Source: Persicaria tinctoria (taxonomy: Eukaryota > Streptophyta > Magnoliopsida > Caryophyllales > Polygonaceae). From it: a stretch of 64,000 bases of DNA. The notes below the pieces were generated by a model, which was not told where the DNA came from, did no database searches, and saw only the letters and a program-made list of their open reading frames with translations. The stretch lies in the NCBI GenBank assembly GCA_037127255.1, contig JBANSL010000012.1, forward strand, positions 38,617,115-38,681,114, read 5' to 3'. The translations under genes and the position numbers were made by a program. How positions within the stretch are numbered: the stretch's first letter is position 1; each line of letters opens with the position of its first letter. Below are positions 1-10,989 of the stretch, one piece after another.

Positions 1-7
1 ATTTAGC

Positions 8-1150
8 TCAAGGTGGCATTTGCAGGGCCCATGTAGCTTGGGCCTCAAATAAGAGTCCATTCTTGTCCATCAGCTGTAATCCTCCAGAATGGATCTTGTT
101 CACCACAAAAGGTCCCATCCGCTTCTTGTTGAATTTGTTAGGGAACCAATGATCCTTTGATTTAGAGACATATAGCTTGTCTCCAACTTTATACTCCTTG
201 GGCTCATCATTGGATATCCTACATAAGCGCACATACCAAGGCAAACCTCTTCCATGTATAGATAGATCTTTAATGGAAATAGGCGAAGAGGGATCCATAC
301 CTTGGCTTACCTTTGCAGCGACGGAATCGGGGACCACTGTGTTTGGTCGATCACGACTAGGGCTAGTCGATTTCGACGAGTCTGCAAGTTCTGGTGGTGG
401 GCTGCTCGAGGATGCAGAAGCTGGTGAAGTCGAGGGCTTGTCGACGTCGAGTAGACTACTCGATGTCGAGTAGGGTTCTGCACCTGGTGGCTGCAGCGTC
501 GAGGAAGCAGGAGCTGGTGGAGCCTGGTGGTGGTCGATCTCGACAAGCCTAGTCGAGATCGATGAGCCTGGTTCGTCTGGTGGAGTCAGCGTCGAAGAAG
601 GCGAAGTCGAGGAAACCGAGTGGTGGTCGACGTCGAGTAGCTTACTCGATGTCGAGTAGCCCTCAGCTTCTGTGTTGATGCTCGATGACGCTGGTGCTGG
701 TGGAGGCTTCTGTGTCTTGTCGAGGTCGACTAGGGTCCTCGATATCGAGGAGTTTTGGTCGATCTTGACCCCATACTTAGTTCCTATCAAGGCATCCGAA
801 AAATAATTAATCCATAACGACGTACCTTCATTTGTGTCGATTGGATTTTCTGCGTCCTCCTTCAGGATTGACATGATCTCCTCCACCTGGGCCTCCATGT
901 CCCTTTTTTCCAGCTCCTCAGGGGTCATATTTCTGACCTTGGGTTCTCCGCAGGTGATGTAGCCAGCTGAGATAGATTTCACCTCTTCCATTGGACCTGT
1001 ATGCCTTTCAGTTTTATTAAAGGAATACTCAATTACCTCATCGCTGATGTTGAAGGTGAGCACTCCTTTCCTTACGCTTATGTTGGCATCCACCGTCGCC
1101 AAGAAGGGTCTCCCTAGAATAATTGGACAAGCAGGAGGATCTTCTTGCAT
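8..1150 (-). CDS. Protease C-terminal half, VDxD/Ser-rich linker and GPY/F-like module (A1)
   Basis: A 380-codon open frame. It starts inside the retropepsin-like protease (the PIILGRPFLATVDA motif close to the N-terminus is the conserved C-terminal flap of plant gypsy proteases). About 200 residues of low-complexity Ser/Pro/Asp linker follow, in which the nucleotide motif TCGAnnTCGA recurs and is read as STS or (L/V)VDVD. The last 80 residues (GLPWYVRLCR, then VGDKLYVSKS, FPNKF, GPFVV and a G-LQLMDKNG turn) match the layout of the integrase C-terminus of A2 ([28 protein letters not shown]). The frame is the same as that of 1193-2065; the two are separated only by a nonsense codon at 1193-1195 where the relatives have Lys. 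The product would be Gag-PR fused to a GPY/F-like module without RT or integrase core. Whether it is translated is unknown. Confidence 0.75.
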   Translation of the reverse strand: MQEDPPACPIILGRPFLATVDANISVRKGVLTFNISDEVIEYSFNKTERHTGPMEEVKSISAGYITCGEPKVRNMTPEELEKRDMEAQVEEIMSILKEDAENPIDTNEGTSLWINYFSDALIGTKYGVKIDQNSSISRTLVDLDKTQKPPPAPASSSINTEAEGYSTSSKLLDVDHHSVSSTSPSSTLTPPDEPGSSISTRLVEIDHHQAPPAPASSTLQPPGAEPYSTSSSLLDVDKPSTSPASASSSSPPPELADSSKSTSPSRDRPNTVVPDSVAAKVSQGMDPSSPISIKDLSIHGRGLPWYVRLCRISNDEPKEYKVGDKLYVSKSKDHWFPNKFNKKRMGPFVVNKIHSGGLQLMDKNGLLFEAQATWALQMPP

Positions 1151-1192
1151 ATCAATAACTAGGAAATCAGCAGGGACAAAGAATTTACCTAC

Positions 1193-2270
1193 TTATACTG
1201 GCACATTGTCCACCATGCATGTTGGGATGACCACAGTATTGTTGGCCATATATAGTCTAGCATCCACAGGCTCCAGGGCACCTATCTTAATCTTGGACCA
1301 AATTGTTAAAGGCATTATACTCACACTTGCTCCAAAATCACATAAAGCATTAATTTTATATGGACCAAATCCAATGGTTATAGCAAACTTACGTGGATCT
1401 GGCCTCTTCTCCAGTATGTCCAAATGGCTGCATTCCTTTGTAATTTCAGCCATCGATCGCTTTTTGCTCAGTATCTCCTTCAGGAACTTGACATATGAGG
1501 GCATTTCATTAAGAGCTTCTGTGAAGGGGATGGTGACGTTGAGTTTCTGAAGCATCTTGATGAAGCGCTGAAATTTCTTTTCTGTCGGGTCCTTTGGAGA
1601 TTTTGTGGGAAAAGGCAGCTTCTTTTTCGGATTCGGAGCCAGAACAGATGTCGGAGGTGCTGCAGCGTTCTCGATCTCGGGTTGACCGTCGTCGATGTCG
1701 AGTAGCCCCTTGTCGATCTCGACCAAATTGGGTGCAGTCGAGTTGCTGTACAATGCAGACGAAGGTTTCTGAAGTTTCTCGTCTACGTCGACTAGGCTCT
1801 CCTCGATGTCGACTACAGTGTTGTCGATGTCGAGTTGCGATTCCTCGTTGTTCTGCTGTTTTCCGACCTCTGGCTCTTGTAGTTGATGTCCGCTTCTGAG
1901 TTTTACAGCAGCGATGTGCCCAGTCTTTCCTTTAGGATTTGGTTCTGAAGACCCAGGGAGCGCACCTGACTGTCTGGTGATTCCTGCTGCCAGCTGACCA
2001 ATCTGTGTATCAACTGATTTTCGCCATATATCAATCTCCCCAAGCCTAGAGTTGACCCCTTGCATCTGAGTGTAGACGGAGTTGAAAGAATGCCTAGTCT
2101 CTGAGTCATTCCTCCGTATTTCCTCCAGGACTGTCTGTATATCATCCTTTTTTTGGTCCCTTTCCGGATGTCCTGGAGCTCTATAGGGCAGGGGGTTCCT
2201 AGGGACACCTTGATTCCATTGTGGTTGCTGAAACCTTTGGTCCCCTATGTAGCGATTGGGACCCCCTGCG
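1193..2270 (-). pseudogene. Gag C-terminal region and protease active-site half (A1)
   Basis: Open from 2065 and readable upstream to about 2270 and beyond. It holds the Gag tail (RNPLPYRAPGHPERDQ region), then a linker with TCGA-type motifs (about 1660-1850), then the conserved block with FTEALNEMPSYVKFLKEILS and the protease active site ALCDFGASVSIMPL, where DFGAS is the catalytic Asp-containing loop. A CCHC zinc knuckle with spacing C-X2-C-X4-H-X4-C is encoded at 2321-2362 in this same frame and is intact. One TAA at 1193-1195 separates it from the rest of the protease. The frame differs from that of the upstream gag (2275-3138), so at least one frameshift lies around 2280-2380. Confidence 0.75.
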
Positions 2271-2274
2271 TAAG

Positions 2275-3138
2275 CTACCTCCTCGTGGTGCTCTGCCAGC
2301 CTGACTTGCTCTGTGTGTGGGCACTCAGGAGTGGTATGCCGCTGTGATCCGCATTCAATGCAAGGCGAGTATAATGGTTGATTCTGTCCTTAGTGATTTG
2401 ATCAAGAGAGTTGAAGAAGATCTCCTGAATGACGTAGGGTGGCTGTCCATGAGTAGGGCAAGATCGCAGAAGTTCCTTGTAGCGTTCCCATGCCTTTGCC
2501 AGCGGTTCCCCTTGCGTCTGTTTAAAGGCGGTGATTTTCTGGCGGAGATATGCTGTTTTGGCGGGTGGGAAGAATTTGTTCAGAAACTCTTGCTCTACTT
2601 GGGCCCATGTTGTCAGTGATCTTGGTTTCAGCCCTTCAAGCCACTTCAGTGCAGGTCCTGCCAGCGTCCAGCGGAAAGACTTCATCTTGACATATTCCAA
2701 AGTTGTACCTTCAGCAAGAGTACGGCACATGTCAGAAAAGTTCGTAATATGTTCAAGAGGACACTCATTAAATCTACCAAAAAAGGCATTATTTTTAAGC
2801 TCTATAAGAAATTGAGTGCGAATTTCAAAAGAGTTTTCAGGGATAAGAATCGCCGATTCAGGCACGACGAGGGTTGGATGCATATAATCCTCAGCAGTAG
2901 TTGGATATTGGGCAAGCTCAGCTTCTGCTTGCCTTGCGCGCTCAGCTTCTTGTTCCCTCGCTGCCCTTTCATTGTCTATAGTGGTATCCTTTGCGGCTAG
3001 CTCCCTTGTAAGCCTGGCAATCAGCTGCTCTTGTGTTTCAACGGCCGCCATGATCCTTTTGACTTTAGAGTGGATGTGTAGGTAACGCTCTGGTTCGTCT
3101 AAGCTGTCAAACTCGGGTGGTAGACCAGAACGGCGCAT
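2275..3138 (-). pseudogene. Gag N-terminal and capsid-like region (A1)
   Basis: 288 codons starting with MRR, a start shared with A2 (49989) and probably A3 (30671). Residues 35-90 are a charged heptad-rich stretch (likely coiled coil). The typical plant retrotransposon gag domain follows (PLEHITNFSDMCRTLAEG, AFRWTLAGPALKWLEGL, LNKFFPPAKTAYLRQKITAFKQ, ERYKELLRSCPTHGQPPYVIQEIFFNSL). Compared with A2, about 80 residues are missing between the DRIN segment and the zinc knuckle, and the frame shifts there, so the last ~30 residues of this frame are out-of-frame noise. Role in the family: RNA-binding structural protein of the virus-like particle. Confidence 0.8.
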
Positions 3139-3200
3139 ACACCTGAAAAGTAACTCAAAGTAAAAGTGAGATCTAACTACCTAAGGCGCGAATGATAGCT

Positions 3201-3218
3201 TCCCCGGCAACGGCGCCA
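3201..3218 (-). promoter_or_regulatory. Primer-binding site, tRNA-Asp type (A1)
   Basis: On the minus strand this reads TGGCGCCGTTGCCGGGGA, the classic plant gypsy/Athila PBS complementary to the 3' end of tRNA-Asp. It lies 3 bases inside the LTR end and 63 bases upstream of the gag start. A2 carries the same site with one change (50054-50071) and A3 with two (30588-30605). Confidence 0.85.
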
Positions 3219-3221
3219 ATT

Positions 3222-5279
3222 TGTTTGTTTGCAGGAGGATGGTCAAGTATGAAATAAATATAGAATAAAGTTCAGACTGACTTCCCTGTCTCAGCAAATA
3301 AATACAAGACTTCCTCCCGTTGTAGTAGAAGGTTGTCAGGATCGAATCCACGAGGAAGCACGTCAGCAGTTCTTAGGTAGCAACAGATTCTCACAGACAA
3401 GCAGCAGAAAAAACAGAAACAAAGAAATAAAAGCAAAACAGAAGATAACGAAAGAAAGTAAAGAACAAAAGCAAGCGAAAGTAAAGAACAAAGCAAGGCA
3501 GCAACTTTACTCGATCTCGATAAGCAGTAACTCGAGATCGACAAGGAACAGTAAAAGACAGAAACTGCAAAGCGACGACAGAAGCAGAAAATCAACTCAA
3601 CATAGACCAAAACCGTACTCGATATCGACTAGGGTCCTACTCGACATCGACGAGACTTCTCCTCGGTATCGACTAGAAAACTCAGAAAAATTAAATCGCA
3701 AATTTCGAACCAAAACTCAGATTTTTGACAGAAATAAATCAATATAATAAAAGACTTCCAAGGCCAGGGTATCAACACCACAACGATAACCATGCAAAGT
3801 AACACATAAAGGCATAAAAGATCATGCTTTCCATCAAACAAATTTCGTTACTAACAAAGAGGCATATAGAGGCTTTCGCATAAACCCTAATTGTTACTAA
3901 CCCTTTTCACATAATTAATCCAATTTGCATTAAGATCACTTTCGCTTCAATAATACAAACAAGGATCACCTTCAACTCTCGCAAAAGAATCATGCTTATA
4001 AGGATAGAAGACGAATTGCACAAAAAGATCTGACCTTTACTGCATCTCCTCACATGGCCACCGTCGGGCTCACCCCAGCCCCAGAAGTGGGTGGACTACT
4101 CACGCCTCATCGCAATCGCAGACATGGATGTATAAAAAGAAACTTGCATTAAACTATATTCAAAAGCCTTTACAATCCCGGCAATCAACTTTCGCAGAAT
4201 GCTAAAACCTTAAAAACCTTAGAACTCCTAAACTGTCTCTGTGGAACTATTTCTCTACCTCTGAAATTGAATCTCTGAATTGGAATGAATAAAAAACCAG
4301 CCCCTAGGGCTTTATTTATAGCCTTCTATTCCTTGCTAATCAAGGATAGAATCTTCTATCTATATCTAAAACTATATCTAAAACTTTAATGATAAATAAA
4401 AGCGATAAAGAAATTAAATCTAAAATGGAAAAGATAAATCTAAACTAGGGAATATCTATTCATGTTGATAAATCTTCCTTCCATAGATAGATGATGATGT
4501 ATCTCGGCAATCTCGGATTTCTTCGGCCCCATGGATTCCCAACTCTACTCGGACTGCTCACGGCGACGCGTTTCCAGGACTTGGTCTACTCGACATCGAC
4601 AAGGGCTCGTCGACATCGACTAGGATTCGTTGTCGACTGGTGTTCTCGGTTGACTCTGCTCGACATGGCTCGGATCTGGGCTCTGGGCGTCGTCGACCTC
4701 GACTAGGGTTCCTCGAGATCGAGTAGAGTTGTACTCGAAGATGGTTCTCTGGTGATGTCGAGGACTCCTCCTCGGCGTGGACTCGGACTAGGGCATAGTG
4801 GCTCGTCGATCTCGACAAGGTCTCATCGACATCGACAAGGGTTGTGCTCGGCGTCTTCGTCCTCGGCTTCTCAATCAGCTTCTCTTCTTGTCGACTCCGG
4901 GCGTGGCGCTGAGGTGTCGTCGATCTCGACTAGGTCGTCCTCGAGATCGAGTAGGGCTCCGGAGCTGGGTTGGTCTGACTCTCGACACTGCTCCTAGTCG
5001 ACAAGGCATGTGCTCGGACATGCTCGTCTAGATCGAGTAAGGCTTACTCGAGATCGAGTAGCCTGGGCTCTCAACTTGATTCGACTGGTTCCGCTGCTTC
5101 TTTGACCTTGGACTTCTGTAGTGGTTTTCCGAGCTTTTCTGACCTTCCTTAGAGTTGCTGTAAAACGTCTCGAATTCTGCGAATTTAAACAAAAACTGGT
5201 GTAGATTCCATAATTTGGCAAATAAACATAAACTACATAGATTCCGTACTATCTAACCCAAATGCATGTAATGTATGCA
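3222..5279 (-). repeat. 5' LTR of A1
   Basis: About 2.06 kb. The inner end is set by the PBS (TG at 3222 on the plus strand, so the LTR ends in CA on the sense strand). The outer end is placed at 5279, where sense-strand TGCATACATT begins and LINE sequence starts outside. The stretch at 5160-5260 matches the start of the A3 LTRs (GTAGTTTATGTTTATT, GAGTCTAC-like segment). Two clusters of TCGA-based palindromes lie inside (about 3510-3670 and 4570-5070). The outer boundary is inferred because the other LTR is not in the window. Confidence 0.7.
4311..4320 (-). promoter_or_regulatory. TATA box of the A1 LTR promoter
   Basis: Minus-strand TATAAATAAA followed by GCCCTAGGGGCTGG. The same TATA plus downstream segment occurs in both A3 LTRs (29580 and 36597) and, diverged, in the A2 LTR (51069-51078), so it is a conserved core promoter of the family. 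Confidence 0.7.
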
Positions 5280-6740
5280 GAAAACGATATAAAAGTTGCT
5301 GTAAAATGTGACAGATTTAGCTCACAACAATTTTCCAAAGAAGTTTCATTTGCAGGGCTTTGTTCATGTCTTTTGTTTTATAGATTCCCAAGCATCCATG
5401 GTTTTTTGGTTTACATATTTTGTCCCATCTTACCAGTGGTTTGTATTTTTTTATCATTATTCCAGAAAAAACATCTGTTTAGTTTATCTAGTTCATTGTG
5501 TATATTTTTCGGGAGTATGAAGCTTTGCATGACATAGTTCGGTTTATCCAAAATGTTTGCTTTATTGAGAATCGTCCTTCCTTGTTGTGACAACGTGTTT
5601 TTTTTTCATTTTGTTAGTTGCTTTTTCGTTTTCCCTATAACATCTTCAAAGGTTTCTTTGTTGACTCTACCATTATGGATCGGACAACCGAGGTATTTAT
5701 CCAGAGAAACTTGGTTCATTATAAAAAGAGTACTTTGGATCTGGTGTTTTTGGCTAGAAGAGTCCTTTAGTTGCTTGGAATGCTTACTTGTGAACGTTCA
5801 CCTTCTGTCAAAATATCTGGCAATATTCGTCAATATTTTTTTTTAACTTTAATACACGATTCCTGAAATGCTTTGGAAAAAATATTGATGTCATCTGCGA
5901 ATCATAGGAAAGGGATTCGAGATCCATTAGGGGTCATCTTGAAGCCAATCGAGTCTGTTGTGTCGTTGCATTGTTGTTGAAGTTTTCTGGCAAGTATTTC
6001 TGCCCCAATAATGAAGAGGTTGGGGGAGATCGGGTCACCTTATATCAATCCTCTTTGTGATTGAAAAGACTCAGTTGGTTTGTCGTTAACTAACACTGAG
6101 AAGGAAACGGTTTGGATGCATTCCTTAATCCACCCCAGGAATTTAGTGGAAAAGCCAAGTTTTTCCATGACCGTTAAAATAAAAAGCCAATCCACTCTGT
6201 CATATGGCTTTTCCATGTCAAGTTTTACCGTTATGCATCCTTTCCTCCCCGTCCTGGTTCTGAAGGAGTGAAAGATTTCATTAGCTATAGGAACATTATA
6301 TTGGATTGCACCATCCGTAAAAAACGCTCATTGAAGAGGGTGAACGATTTTTCCGAGTACCATTTTTATTCCATCCACGAGAATTTTTGCAATCACTTTG
6401 TACATAGTGAAGTACAAGCTGATCGGTCTGATGTTGTTTATTGTTGTTGGGTTGTCGTATTTTGGAATTAGGGTGATAAAGGTCTGGTTTATTTGATGCA
6501 ACATTTTTCCTGATCTAAAAAAATTATTTAATAGCCTTTGTGATTGATTGTCCAACAATGTCCCAATATTTTATGTAGAATTTTGTTGTCATTTCGTCCG
6601 GACCCGGGGATTTATCTTTTCCAATAAAAAAGAAAGTTGATTTTATTTCTAGATTGAAAACCGCTCTCGTTTGTTCCTTATTGTCATATGTCTTTATCTC
6701 ATTATTTATTATGAGCAAATACTCTTGAAGCAATCTATCA
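5280..6740 (-). pseudogene. Decayed L1-type LINE: reverse transcriptase region
   Basis: Several minus-strand frames match the RT of the LINE at 11366-18060: a GKDKSPGPDEMTTKFYIKYWDIVG block near 6600, FRSGKMLHQINQTFITLIPK near 6500, MSQQGRTILNKANILDKPNYVMQSFILP near 5560, and LQMKLLWKI next to the A1 LTR. Many stops and frameshifts. The catalytic FADD motif is still readable at 5890-5901, unlike in the younger LINE. The reading ends abruptly at 5280 where the A1 LTR begins, so A1 inserted into this LINE. Confidence 0.8.
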
Positions 6741-7129
6741 TTGATATTTTATCTTTCAAATCTTTTTTCAAAGTCATTTTTGAACTCTTGCCTAATGTTT
6801 TCTTCGCCCAATATTTCTGTACCTTCTAGTGTTCTAATTTCCCTAATGATTTCCCTATTTTGTCTAACCAACGCAACTCTATGATGGTATTTAGTGTTTG
6901 AATTCGAGAGTTTTAAATGTTTTGTTTTAGCTCTTTGTCTCTAGTACAATTTATGATGTTAAGTAGTTGGTCCTTTTTCTTTATCAATTGTTGTTGTTTT
7001 CTAATGTATTCTGTTTGTCAACTTTGGCTATCATTCTTTTGTAATTCAAGTAATCTTTCTTATATCTCCCTTAGTTGTCTAAAGATATTTCCAAAAGTCT
7101 TCTTATTCCATTCTTAAATTAGTCGTTTC
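6741..7129 (-). pseudogene. Decayed LINE linker between endonuclease and RT
   Basis: Strongly AT-rich and without a usable frame. It sits between recognisable EN (from 7130) and RT (to 6740), with the spacing expected for the EN-RT linker of plant L1 elements, so I assign it by position only. Confidence 0.5.
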
Positions 7130-7444
7130 AGAAGTTGTGTTTTTCCATAATGTTAAACATATATGATCATTCGAAATTTGTTGTCCATGCTTGAGCAGCT
7201 AGGTTCTTATAATCTTTTATGGACAGCCACATTTTCTCAAACTTAAAAGGACTAGCTTTTGTTCTATTATTTGTTTGGAGTTTTACAGAAATTTGGCAAT
7301 GGCCAGAGGTCGAAAAAGCATGATTTCTTGTTGCTAAATTTGGGTGTCATTAGAGTATTTGGTCGTGAACCAAAGTTTTATCCAACTTCTCATAGATATT
7401 GCTTACATATGTTCTGCTTTTTCTCCATGTGAATTCGTTCTGAA
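7130..7444 (-). pseudogene. LINE endonuclease, C-terminal half
   Basis: Minus-strand translation across frames gives QNEFTWRKSRTYVSNIYEKLDKTLVH and then NHAFSTSGHCQISV, SPFKFEKMW. These align with the EN C-terminus of the intact LINE (NQFTWRK, EKIDRVLVH, SDHCPISI, PPFKFENVW). The reading breaks at about 7445, where GC-rich foreign sequence begins; the N-terminal half resumes at about 8848. Confidence 0.7.
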
Positions 7445-8847
7445 AGACGCAGGCGCCGATCCTCCCAGAGCCGGCCTAATCAGGAAGCTATAGTGAAAAG
7501 CAGGCACATCGGCGAAGGTCTTATCATCGCCCATGAGAACGATCCATTCTATGGACCGCAGATCATCCAAGAAAGCGGTTGCCTGAAGCTTGACATGATG
7601 AAGGCGCTTTTCCTTTTTAGCCATTCCCTCTTTCGGGAATGGCCCTTCCTCTTACCTTCTGTTGAGACTGAGATAGAGGACTGGGCTTTCTCCCTCTTCT
7701 ACCGAGAGGCCGCGGGAGTCAACTCAAATTCGAGCCTCATCCCCCTGGTAAAGGCGATCTACGCTCTCCCCTCCGCCTAGGGCTGGCACCTCTTTTTTTG
7801 AAGCACGGGTCGTCTAACAAGGCATGCGACCCATAGCATAGATTCATTGTCTGCTGTGCTTCTGCTGCACAGACCTGCACCCGCATGCGCGCTTCCGGAG
7901 GCACACATCGTAACAATTCACTGCCTTTGGCTCTACTGTAACTGATTCCTCGGGCAACGAGACAGTGGATTGATTCCTATACCTATGGTCCCGGCCTGGG
8001 GAGGGTGCAAGGTCTCTTATCTACTCCAACTCTTCGCTTTCTTATCTACTCCAAGATTTCGCTTTCAGGTGATCTACGACCACCCTCCAACCCTGGTCTC
8101 GTCCCACTCTTCACCTTATCTATGACAAGCCTGTAAGAAGCATCAGCAAAGGTTTCTTTTCCCTTTCTCTCATTTTTAAAAAAGGTAAGCATTTCAAAGT
8201 TTATCTAGGCGGTGAACAAAGTCTTTTTCTAAGAACCATGTTGACAAACCGGAAATGCCACACACACACTCTTTTCAGATAAACTATTTACAGATAAGCT
8301 CGGCACCTTACGGCCATGTGCCTAGGATCCCAATATTCTGAGCGCTCTAAGGATGAAGCCCAAATCCAACCAGGTCTATAGATTCATTAAGAGAACTGAA
8401 ACACATGCAGGAATAAATAGACCATAGGGGGGGAAGAATGAAAATGAATTCATGTGCTTCTCACCAGTTGTAACATTGACTTCTTTTTCCCATTGAACCT
8501 AGGAGAATATCACCTGGTTGGGTTGCCGTAAAGTACAACACAACTCACTATGGGCTTTTCCCACCCCTCTCGATGTTCCGGACACTAAGTCCTTGCCAAG
8601 GCCTTTTGACACGGGATCAGCCAGATCTCATCTGGACTCCACATACTGACTGGAAATATTCCATCAGTCAAGATCCCTCTCACATACATCAGACACAGAC
8701 GTCTGGATTACCTATTGTAAGACTAGCTGTACTATCTCAGCATGGCAGCCTTCTAGTTTGTCACAATTGTCTAGGCCGGCAACAATTGCTCCATATCGGT
8801 ACTTCTACCAATATGTTCCTGAGCCACTCTATTTCTCTTCAAGAATA
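7445..8847. other. GC-rich insert splitting the LINE endonuclease; organelle-like (possible NUMT) with copia remnant
   Basis: About 1.4 kb separating the two halves of the LINE EN domain, so it was inserted later. Its base composition and texture (roughly even base use, CCATTCCCTC/GGGAATGGCC type segments, non-coding but not AT-rich) differ sharply from the neighbouring LINE and resemble plant mitochondrial spacer DNA. An unassigned 95-codon plus-strand frame lies at 7493-7780. A short direct repeat containing CTTATCTACTCCAA occurs near 8015-8060. The right part (8430-8845) is a Ty1/copia RNase H tail, a class of fragment known from plant mitochondrial genomes. Organellar origin is inference from texture; no gene proves it. 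Confidence 0.45.
8430..8845 (-). pseudogene. Ty1/copia RNase H tail fragment
   Basis: The minus strand contains the reading LADPVSKGLGKDLVSGTSRG near 8560-8620, which matches the conserved end of copia polyproteins of the type NLADPLTKGL...SRGMGL. Upstream readings are broken by stops. Only the last part of the polyprotein is seen; no LTR could be placed next to it. Confidence 0.55.
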
Positions 8848-9368
8848 AGTATATGCAAGAAACTCGAATAGCAAGTTACATTGATCTTTGACAGCGACCA
8901 GACTATCAAAGCGGGTCTGGTGTGGTTCAATTCTGCAAGCCTTTTCACTAGAACATTGGATCTCATTGAGATCACCCATCACAATGACATGGATCTCCAG
9001 ATTCTGGATGTAGGATGTCAAGAAAGGCCAGAAAGAGACTTTAGCTTGCTCGTGGGGAGGTGCATAGATAAAGCACACTGTGAAGGTTATTCCTATATCT
9101 CTATTTTCTATTTTTATAAGGTGAATAAGCGTTCTTCTTTGGTCATAACAGTGATTGAAGAGTCAGTCATATGGTAGTTTTTCCAGAGCACACAAATTCC
9201 CCCCACCCGACCAATCACCAGTGCAAAAGAAATAGAATCAATCCCGATTTTTTTCCAAACGGCATCATGAGGTTGGATTTCCGATTTGGTTTCCATTATA
9301 GCTAAAAATTGTATATTCTCAATTTTACATAAGATTTCAATATAAGTTAGACCTGTCAATCGGATCAA
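8848..9368 (-). pseudogene. LINE endonuclease, N-terminal half
   Basis: Two minus-strand frames, 9114-9368 (IEILCKIENIQFLAIMETKS, RVGGICVLWK) and 8839-9078 (CFIYAPPHEQAKVSFWPFL, VIVMGDLNEI, CNLLFEF), cover the EN active-site region. The catalytic Glu in METKS, the YAP motif and DLN are visible. The first ~20 residues (MKI-FWN-RG) are missing at about 9353, where a GGTC-rich repeat abuts. A frameshift lies between the two frames. Confidence 0.75.
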
Positions 9369-10300
9369 TCGGGTCAGGTTCAGGTCAGGTCGGGTCGTTT
9401 CGGGTTTCGGATAAAACAGGTTTCGGATAAACGGGTCTCGGGTAAACTCGAGTCTATCCTAACATGGGTTGAACTGGGTTTTCGGTCAATTCGGGTCGAG
9501 TTCGAGATTGTCAATTTTTTTAATGCGTTAATCAAAATTGACACTTCGACGCCCCATAATACGTCCAAAATGCTAATATGGAAGGGCCCAACTTACCGAA
9601 AATGATTAAAAAAAAAAAAAAAGACAAACATAACCAAATATTACAATAACCAACAAGTTAAGATGACCAAATACAAAATATCCAGACTATTTGATCATTT
9701 GAAGATACTAAATACAAGTCTAAAAATCCGCAAATTCAAACACAACTAATAAGGTTGAATAAAAACTAGTTAGGATGACACATTTTACAACAAAAATAGA
9801 ACCCAATACAAGAAATATGAGATTAGATGAGCCATAAAACACAAATGACGTACTCATTCAATCGTCAGATCCTCATCTCTTTCATTTGATACTCAATTCC
9901 TCAAATATCTTGGTGTTCATTGTTATCTATATTGTAATAAATATTTAATCAATACTTTAATCAATTATACAAGATAGTGTATCAAGTTAGTGTCGTAAGT
10001 AAACGTACGTACCTTCATCCAGATGAAATCCAAACAACCAACTGAAAGATATGTAAAATAAGAAAACATTCCTAATCCCACCAATTTAAGCCACTTTATT
10101 GATAGTCTTTATTCGCAAGCGTACCTTCTCAGCTGAATTAGGATAGCGTATCCACCAATTTAAGCCACTTTATTGATAGTCTTTATTCGCAAGCGTACCT
10201 TCTCAGCTGAATTAGGATAGCGTATCAAGTTAGTGTCGTAAAAGTAAACATACCTTCTCCACTACTTTGTACATGTGTGATCTAGGCACATTTGCTCTCC
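9353..10300. other. Unassigned repeat region with GGTC-rich block
   Basis: 9353-9500 is a run of GGGTC/TTCGGG variants like the subterminal parts of the hAT elements at 40906 and 57857, beginning with a possible terminus GACCTGTCAATCGG. I could not find a matching second terminus. 9570-10070 is AT-rich with no frame. The tandem duplication at 10078-10225 lies near the end. No gene seen. Confidence 0.4.
10078..10225. repeat. Perfect tandem duplication, 74 bp x 2
   Basis: The unit starting CCACCAATTTAAGCC and ending GATAGCGTAT occurs at 10078-10151 and again at 10152-10225 with no difference that I can see. A partial relative (GTATCAAGTTAGTGTCGTAA) occurs at about 9978 and 10222. Identity suggests a recent slippage or repair event. 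Confidence 0.85.
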
Positions 10301-10498
10301 ACGCTTGTCTTACGATGTATTGGTAGTCTTTCTTGGCAATCCCAACCTTAGGAAATGATTCCTTGTTGCTATTGCGGGATTCCATTCAATGATTTGAAGC
10401 CGTACAAGAGTTCCGTCTAGTTTTTCATATGTGTTATCAATATCCGTTCTCTTCCTTTTCCAAGTAAATTCATTTTCTAAGGTTGGGATATCCATCAT

Positions 10499-10989
10499 AT
10501 TGCATTAGTTTTTTGTTCATTTAATCGGGCATGTCTATTAGAATGTGGGTTAGACTTGATTATTGCTTTATATTTAAACATATAACACATATCATGAATT
10601 ATTATAATGTAATAATAATCCATAATATCACTCATAAACCCAAATTTATAATGCTTAACTAACACTAAAACAAATAAACGCAAAAGTACACGTCTAAATG
10701 GTGACTCTAGACCACATAAAAGTCAAAACTATAAGTTCAACTCAAAAGCTAATACATCCCAATTCAAGGGGTAAAAAATAACCTCAAGTCAATTAATCAC
10801 CTGTCTAGATGCTAAAACTATATAATCGTTGGAATAGACGAGCCTAGGCAGTGTCTAGGTGGGATTAGACTGGCCTAGGCGGGGTCTAGGCAGTTCCTAG
10901 GCGGTACTAAGCGGTGCCTAGGCAGATTTCTGCCTAGAGACCCGCCAAGGCTTAAAAGTTCCTAGGTGCCATCCCGCCTGGTGCCCGAG
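10499..10989. repeat. Insert in LINE remnant with CCTAGGCGG-type repeats
   Basis: It splits the EN coding similarity. 10840-10985 consists of many variants of CTAGGCGG/GCCTAGGC, a low-complexity pattern common near the ends of plant DNA transposons. The left two thirds are AT-rich without a frame. Terminal repeats could not be fixed by eye. Confidence 0.4.

Larger units (their letters stand above)
1..5279 (-). mobile_element. Non-autonomous Athila-like Ty3/gypsy element A1 (partial, 3' end outside window)
   Basis: Reading leftward on the minus strand the order is 5' LTR, tRNA-Asp-type PBS, gag, aspartic protease, an Asp/Ser-rich linker, and a short integrase-C-terminal-like module that ends at position 8. 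No reverse transcriptase, RNase H or integrase catalytic core lies between protease and the terminal module, although the reading frame across that stretch (1150 to 8) is open. The 3' untranslated part and 3' LTR lie beyond the left edge. The element sits inside LINE sequence: LINE coding similarity resumes directly at 5280. A3 (28886-37609) has the same reduced architecture, so the missing pol core is a family trait and not a private deletion. Family placement is from PBS, gag and protease similarity to A2 in this window. Confidence 0.85.

Noticed and set aside
4558..5031. Overlapping frames on both strands in the A1 LTR, Arg/Ser-rich
   Set aside because: They arise from the TCGA palindromes, which read as open in several frames of both strands; the region is LTR and has no domain.
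7493..7780. A host gene in the GC-rich insert
   Set aside because: 95 codons, no recognised domain, no exon structure; kept only as part of the organelle-like insert.
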